Source of the DNA: a marine gamma proteobacterium HTCC2080
GTDB taxonomy: Bacteria > Pseudomonadota > Gammaproteobacteria > Pseudomonadales > Halieaceae
Reading direction: 5' to 3'
DNA length: 64,000 bases
NCBI GenBank assembly: GCA_000169115.1
Contig: AAVV01000006.1
Coordinates: 1-64,000, forward strand
Part shown: piece by piece, positions 61,904 through 64,000 of the stretch
Position numbering within the stretch: position 1 is the first letter of the stretch
Layout of the letters: every line of letters starts with the position of its first letter
Position numbers and translations under genes: made by a program
The notes under the pieces: generated by a model
Told to the model about the DNA's origin: nothing
The model's database searches: none
The model's input: only the letters and a program-made list of their open reading frames with translations

Positions 61904-62833
61904 TTGAAAAATAGCCTGACCAAGCCGGTTGTTATAGCCGGCTTTTTTATTGTCGTGCCGATTTTTATGGCAGCGTTTAACGCTTCAGCTCAGGATTTTA
62001 TTGATCTTGAGGCCGAGCGTGAAGGCAGCGCAGCTGTTAGCGCCTCGGCGACCACAGTAAGGCCAAGCGTGCAGTCTGCAGTGCAAGGAGACGTTAAACC
62101 GTATTCAGGCGTTACGACCACGACTGTGCCGATTGAAACCAGTGCCAACGACACCGCGACTTCAGTCAACCCAGGTGCACTTGTGATTCAAGTCCAGCAA
62201 CTGCAGGAGGAGGTTCGTCGTCTTAATGGCCTCGTCGAAGAACAAACGTCGCAAATTAGACGCCTCAAGGAACAGAGCCTAGAGCGATATATTGATCTAG
62301 ATCGAAGGCTCGCTGAGTTGGCTACTGCCAAAGCTGACGAGATGCCTGCGGGGGACACTTCCGGCCTGACTTTTGGCGGTGGTGTAGCGCCTAACCTCTC
62401 CAATAATACCGATATTCCTATGAGGCCAGTGGCAGAGCCATCGGTGGCTGACCCTGCAGAGGAGGCTGCTTATCAGGCTGCCTACAGCTATGTGAAGTCG
62501 CGAAACTTCACTGCCGCTGTTGATGCTTTTCAGGACTTTTTAGGCCGCCACCCTTTGGGGGCTTATGCGCCCAACGCACATTATTGGCTGGGAGAGCTTT
62601 ATCTTGTCGTCGACCCGTCTGAGCCAGAGCTGGCGAGGCAAAACTTTAAGCTATTGCTCGATCAATATCCCAAAAATGCAAAAGTCCCTGACGCACTTTA
62701 CAAGCTCGGTAAAGTACACTTCCTCAAGGGTAGTCGGGATCGCTCCCGCGAGTACCTCGAACAAGTCATTCGGGAATATCCTCGTCACCCAGCCGCACAG
62801 CTGGCCCGCGATTTTTTGGACGAGAATTTTTAA
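61904..62833 (+). CDS. cpoB: Cell division coordinator CpoB (YbgF)
   Basis: A 309-residue periplasmic protein that ties PBP1B activity to Tol constriction in E. coli. It has a signal peptide (about 1-29, ending ASAQ), a long Ser/Thr/Ala-rich spacer, a coiled coil (about 87-137: LQEEVRRLNGLVEEQ) and three TPR-like units in the C-terminal third (YVKSRNFTAAVDAFQDFLGRHP). The spacer is longer than in E. coli. The start is TTG with AAGGG 10 bp upstream; no ATG gives a signal peptide. A terminator-like hairpin lies inside the first 15 codons. Confidence 0.9.
   Translation: MKNSLTKPVVIAGFFIVVPIFMAAFNASAQDFIDLEAEREGSAAVSASATTVRPSVQSAVQGDVKPYSGVTTTTVPIETSANDTATSVNPGALVIQVQQLQEEVRRLNGLVEEQTSQIRRLKEQSLERYIDLDRRLAELATAKADEMPAGDTSGLTFGGGVAPNLSNNTDIPMRPVAEPSVADPAEEAAYQAAYSYVKSRNFTAAVDAFQDFLGRHPLGAYAPNAHYWLGELYLVVDPSEPELARQNFKLLLDQYPKNAKVPDALYKLGKVHFLKGSRDRSREYLEQVIREYPRHPAAQLARDFLDENF
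61922..61948 (+). terminator. Intrinsic terminator inside the start of cpoB
   Basis: A perfect 7-bp stem AAGCCGG (61922-61928) with CCGGCTT (61938-61944), 9-nt loop, is followed by a six-T run. It starts 30 bp after the pal stop but within codons 7-15 of cpoB. It probably ends part of the tol-pal transcripts. Confidence 0.8.
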
Positions 62834-62842
62834 GCTACTGGT

Positions 62843-63502
62843 ATGACTGCCTCGACGGATCCAGAACTTCGCATAACGGAAATATTTCATTCCTTGCAAG
62901 GGGAAGCTCGCAGTGTAGGGTTGCCCACGGTCTTTGTCCGGTTGACCGGCTGCCCTCTGAGGTGCGTTTGGTGCGATACCGAATACGCATTCTCCGGTGG
63001 CAAGATTTTAGCCCTCACACAGATTTTGCAGCAGATAAAAAGTTTTTCTTGCCCGCGTGTTTGTGTGACAGGTGGCGAGCCCTTGGCGCAGCCAGAAAGT
63101 CTGCCACTGTTAAAACAGTTGTGTGATGAGGGTTATGAGGTGTCACTGGAGACCAGCGGTGCCCTGCCTATAGCTGACGTTGATAGGCGCGTTAGTCGAG
63201 TTATGGACCTTAAAGCTCCTGATTCTGGTGAATCTCACAGAAATCTTTGGGACAACATTGCCGAGTTAACCCCACATGATCAGATAAAGTTTGTGATCAG
63301 CAGTCGTCGTGACTACGATTGGGCCCGCTTTAAAGTCGATGAGCTGGCGCTGGCAGGCCGAGTGGGCGACATATTATTTTCTCCTACCCACGGGGAGTTA
63401 CAGCCCCGAGAGTTGGCAGAGTGGCTGTTGCAGGATAGGGTGCCGGGCCGATTTCAGCTGCAGCTGCACAAACTGCTTTGGAACGATGCGCCGGGTCATT
63501 AA
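62843..63502 (+). CDS. queE: 7-carboxy-7-deazaguanine synthase QueE
   Basis: A 219-residue radical-SAM enzyme that contracts the ring of carboxytetrahydropterin in queuosine precursor synthesis. The CxxxCxxC cluster is C37, C41, C44 ([14 protein letters not shown]). The TGGEPLAQ and the [12 protein letters not shown] end are typical. It begins 9 bp after cpoB and is followed by queC after 13 bp. This queE-queC pair is often found after tol-pal in gammaproteobacteria. Confidence 0.96.
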   Translation: MTASTDPELRITEIFHSLQGEARSVGLPTVFVRLTGCPLRCVWCDTEYAFSGGKILALTQILQQIKSFSCPRVCVTGGEPLAQPESLPLLKQLCDEGYEVSLETSGALPIADVDRRVSRVMDLKAPDSGESHRNLWDNIAELTPHDQIKFVISSRRDYDWARFKVDELALAGRVGDILFSPTHGELQPRELAEWLLQDRVPGRFQLQLHKLLWNDAPGH

Positions 63503-63515
63503 GGAAAGCAAACTT

Positions 63516-64000
63516 ATGAAAGCGGTAGTGCTGACTTCTGGTGGACTAGATTCTGCGACTGTACTGGCTATGGCGCATGCTGCTGGCCGACAATGTTATG
63601 CCTTGAGTTTTGACTACGGTCAGCGCCATAGAGCCGAGCTGAGCGCAGCCGCACGAGTTGCAGCAAGCTTTGAGGGGATCATCCATAAGACGGTTAGCCT
63701 CGACCTGAGAGGTATTGGTGGCTCTGCACTCACTGACGATGCAATTGACGTGCCGGTGGAGCCCACGGAGGGCATACCCGTTACTTATGTCCCGGCGCGT
63801 AATACGGTTTTTCTATCGATTGCTTTGGGTTGGGCAGAGGTTATTGGCGCATCGGAAATTTATATTGGGGTCAACGCGGTTGATTATTCTGGGTACCCCG
63901 ACTGTCGCCCAGAATTTATAGACGCTTTCGGTGCTTTGGCGGCGGTTGCTACCAAGGCCGGTGTTGAGGGAGACCCCATAAAGATTTGCACTCCTATTAT
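63516..64000 (+). CDS. queC: 7-cyano-7-deazaguanine synthase QueC (3' end outside window)
   Basis: The frame starts at ATG 63516 (AAGGAAA upstream at 63502) and is still open at the window end, giving 161 codons. The PP-loop [13 protein letters not shown] (residues 9-21) and the later [19 protein letters not shown] and [16 protein letters not shown] blocks (quoted in parts) are QueC signatures. QueC turns CDG into preQ0 with ATP and ammonia, the step after QueE. The zinc-binding cysteines of the C-terminal part lie outside the window. Confidence 0.96.
   Translation, partial: MKAVVLTSGGLDSATVLAMAHAAGRQCYALSFDYGQRHRAELSAAARVAASFEGIIHKTVSLDLRGIGGSALTDDAIDVPVEPTEGIPVTYVPARNTVFLSIALGWAEVIGASEIYIGVNAVDYSGYPDCRPEFIDAFGALAAVATKAGVEGDPIKICTPI

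Noticed and set aside
1..64000. tRNA, rRNA, CRISPR, transposase, integrase or toxin-antitoxin genes
   Set aside because: I looked for T-loop motifs, spaced direct repeats and the typical protein motifs on both strands and saw none; weakly conserved small RNAs cannot be excluded by eye.

Overview
The window is a compact stretch of chromosome (about 62 protein genes, no tRNA or rRNA genes, no CRISPR array, no recognisable insertion sequence or prophage). It suggests an aerobic marine gammaproteobacterium, probably of the OM60/NOR5 (Halieaceae/Cellvibrionales) kind. The evidence is indirect: Pseudomonas-like gene order in the proA-nadD-rsfS-rlmH-mrdA-rodA-mltB-rlpA-dacA-ybeD-lipB and ruvCAB-ybgC-tolQRAB-pal-cpoB blocks, a long two-ATP-cone NrdA with a roughly 420-residue NrdB, two proteins of polyhydroxyalkanoate-granule type, and moderate GC. 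The assignment is an inference from family resemblance, not from a search.

Layout. 1-2.5 kb: end of an FKBP lipoprotein gene and gshA. 2.7-9.1 kb: a pilU-type ATPase gene facing a leftward operon moaA-moxR-VWA(CoxE-like)-DUF1631. 9.2-17.1 kb: SLC13 carboxylate transporter, peroxiredoxin with a TetR gene, a phasin-like protein with a histone-H1-like tail, and an RND efflux adaptor/permease pair. 17.2-25 kb: sulfotransferase, pckA, hslO, a small PHA-system protein, rpsT, a small membrane protein, an acyltransferase and dinG. 25-29.7 kb: nrdAB with a tandem NrdR operator. 29.7-34.7 kb: argD-argF, grxD, a secreted amidohydrolase, and bfr/bfd with Fur-like boxes. 34.8-44.5 kb: the long rightward cell-wall and housekeeping run proA to lipB. 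44.6-53.5 kb: prfC, a carboxymuconolactone-decarboxylase-like gene, glutathione peroxidase, a PuuA-like ligase with a LuxR-type regulator, a lytic transglycosylase, proS, an HU-like protein and fmdB. 53.5-64 kb: aspS, ruvCAB, ybgC-tolQRAB-pal-cpoB, queE and the start of queC.

How the genes work together. Three cell-envelope modules dominate: the elongation/PBP block (mrdA, rodA, mltB, rlpA, dacA), the Tol-Pal constriction machine, and the efflux pair. DNA supply and repair are represented by nrdAB, dinG and ruvCAB. Redox and iron handling are represented by gshA, grxD, glutathione peroxidase, peroxiredoxin, hslO and bfr/bfd.

I found no clear new defence or mobile system. The most unusual things are at the DNA level inside ordinary operons. 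In the tol locus TolA carries a pure (Lys-Pro)16 linker coded by a 96-bp hexanucleotide repeat, while Pal carries the Ala-rich helix one would expect in TolA. A 7-bp triplicate sits on the ybgC stop codon, and loss of one unit would fuse YbgC to TolQ in frame. A textbook intrinsic terminator lies inside the cpoB signal-peptide codons. Other points are two overlapping, mutually exclusive hairpins between proS and the HU-like gene, a moaA-moxR-coxE-like-DUF1631 operon, and H1-like lysine/alanine tails on two unrelated proteins.
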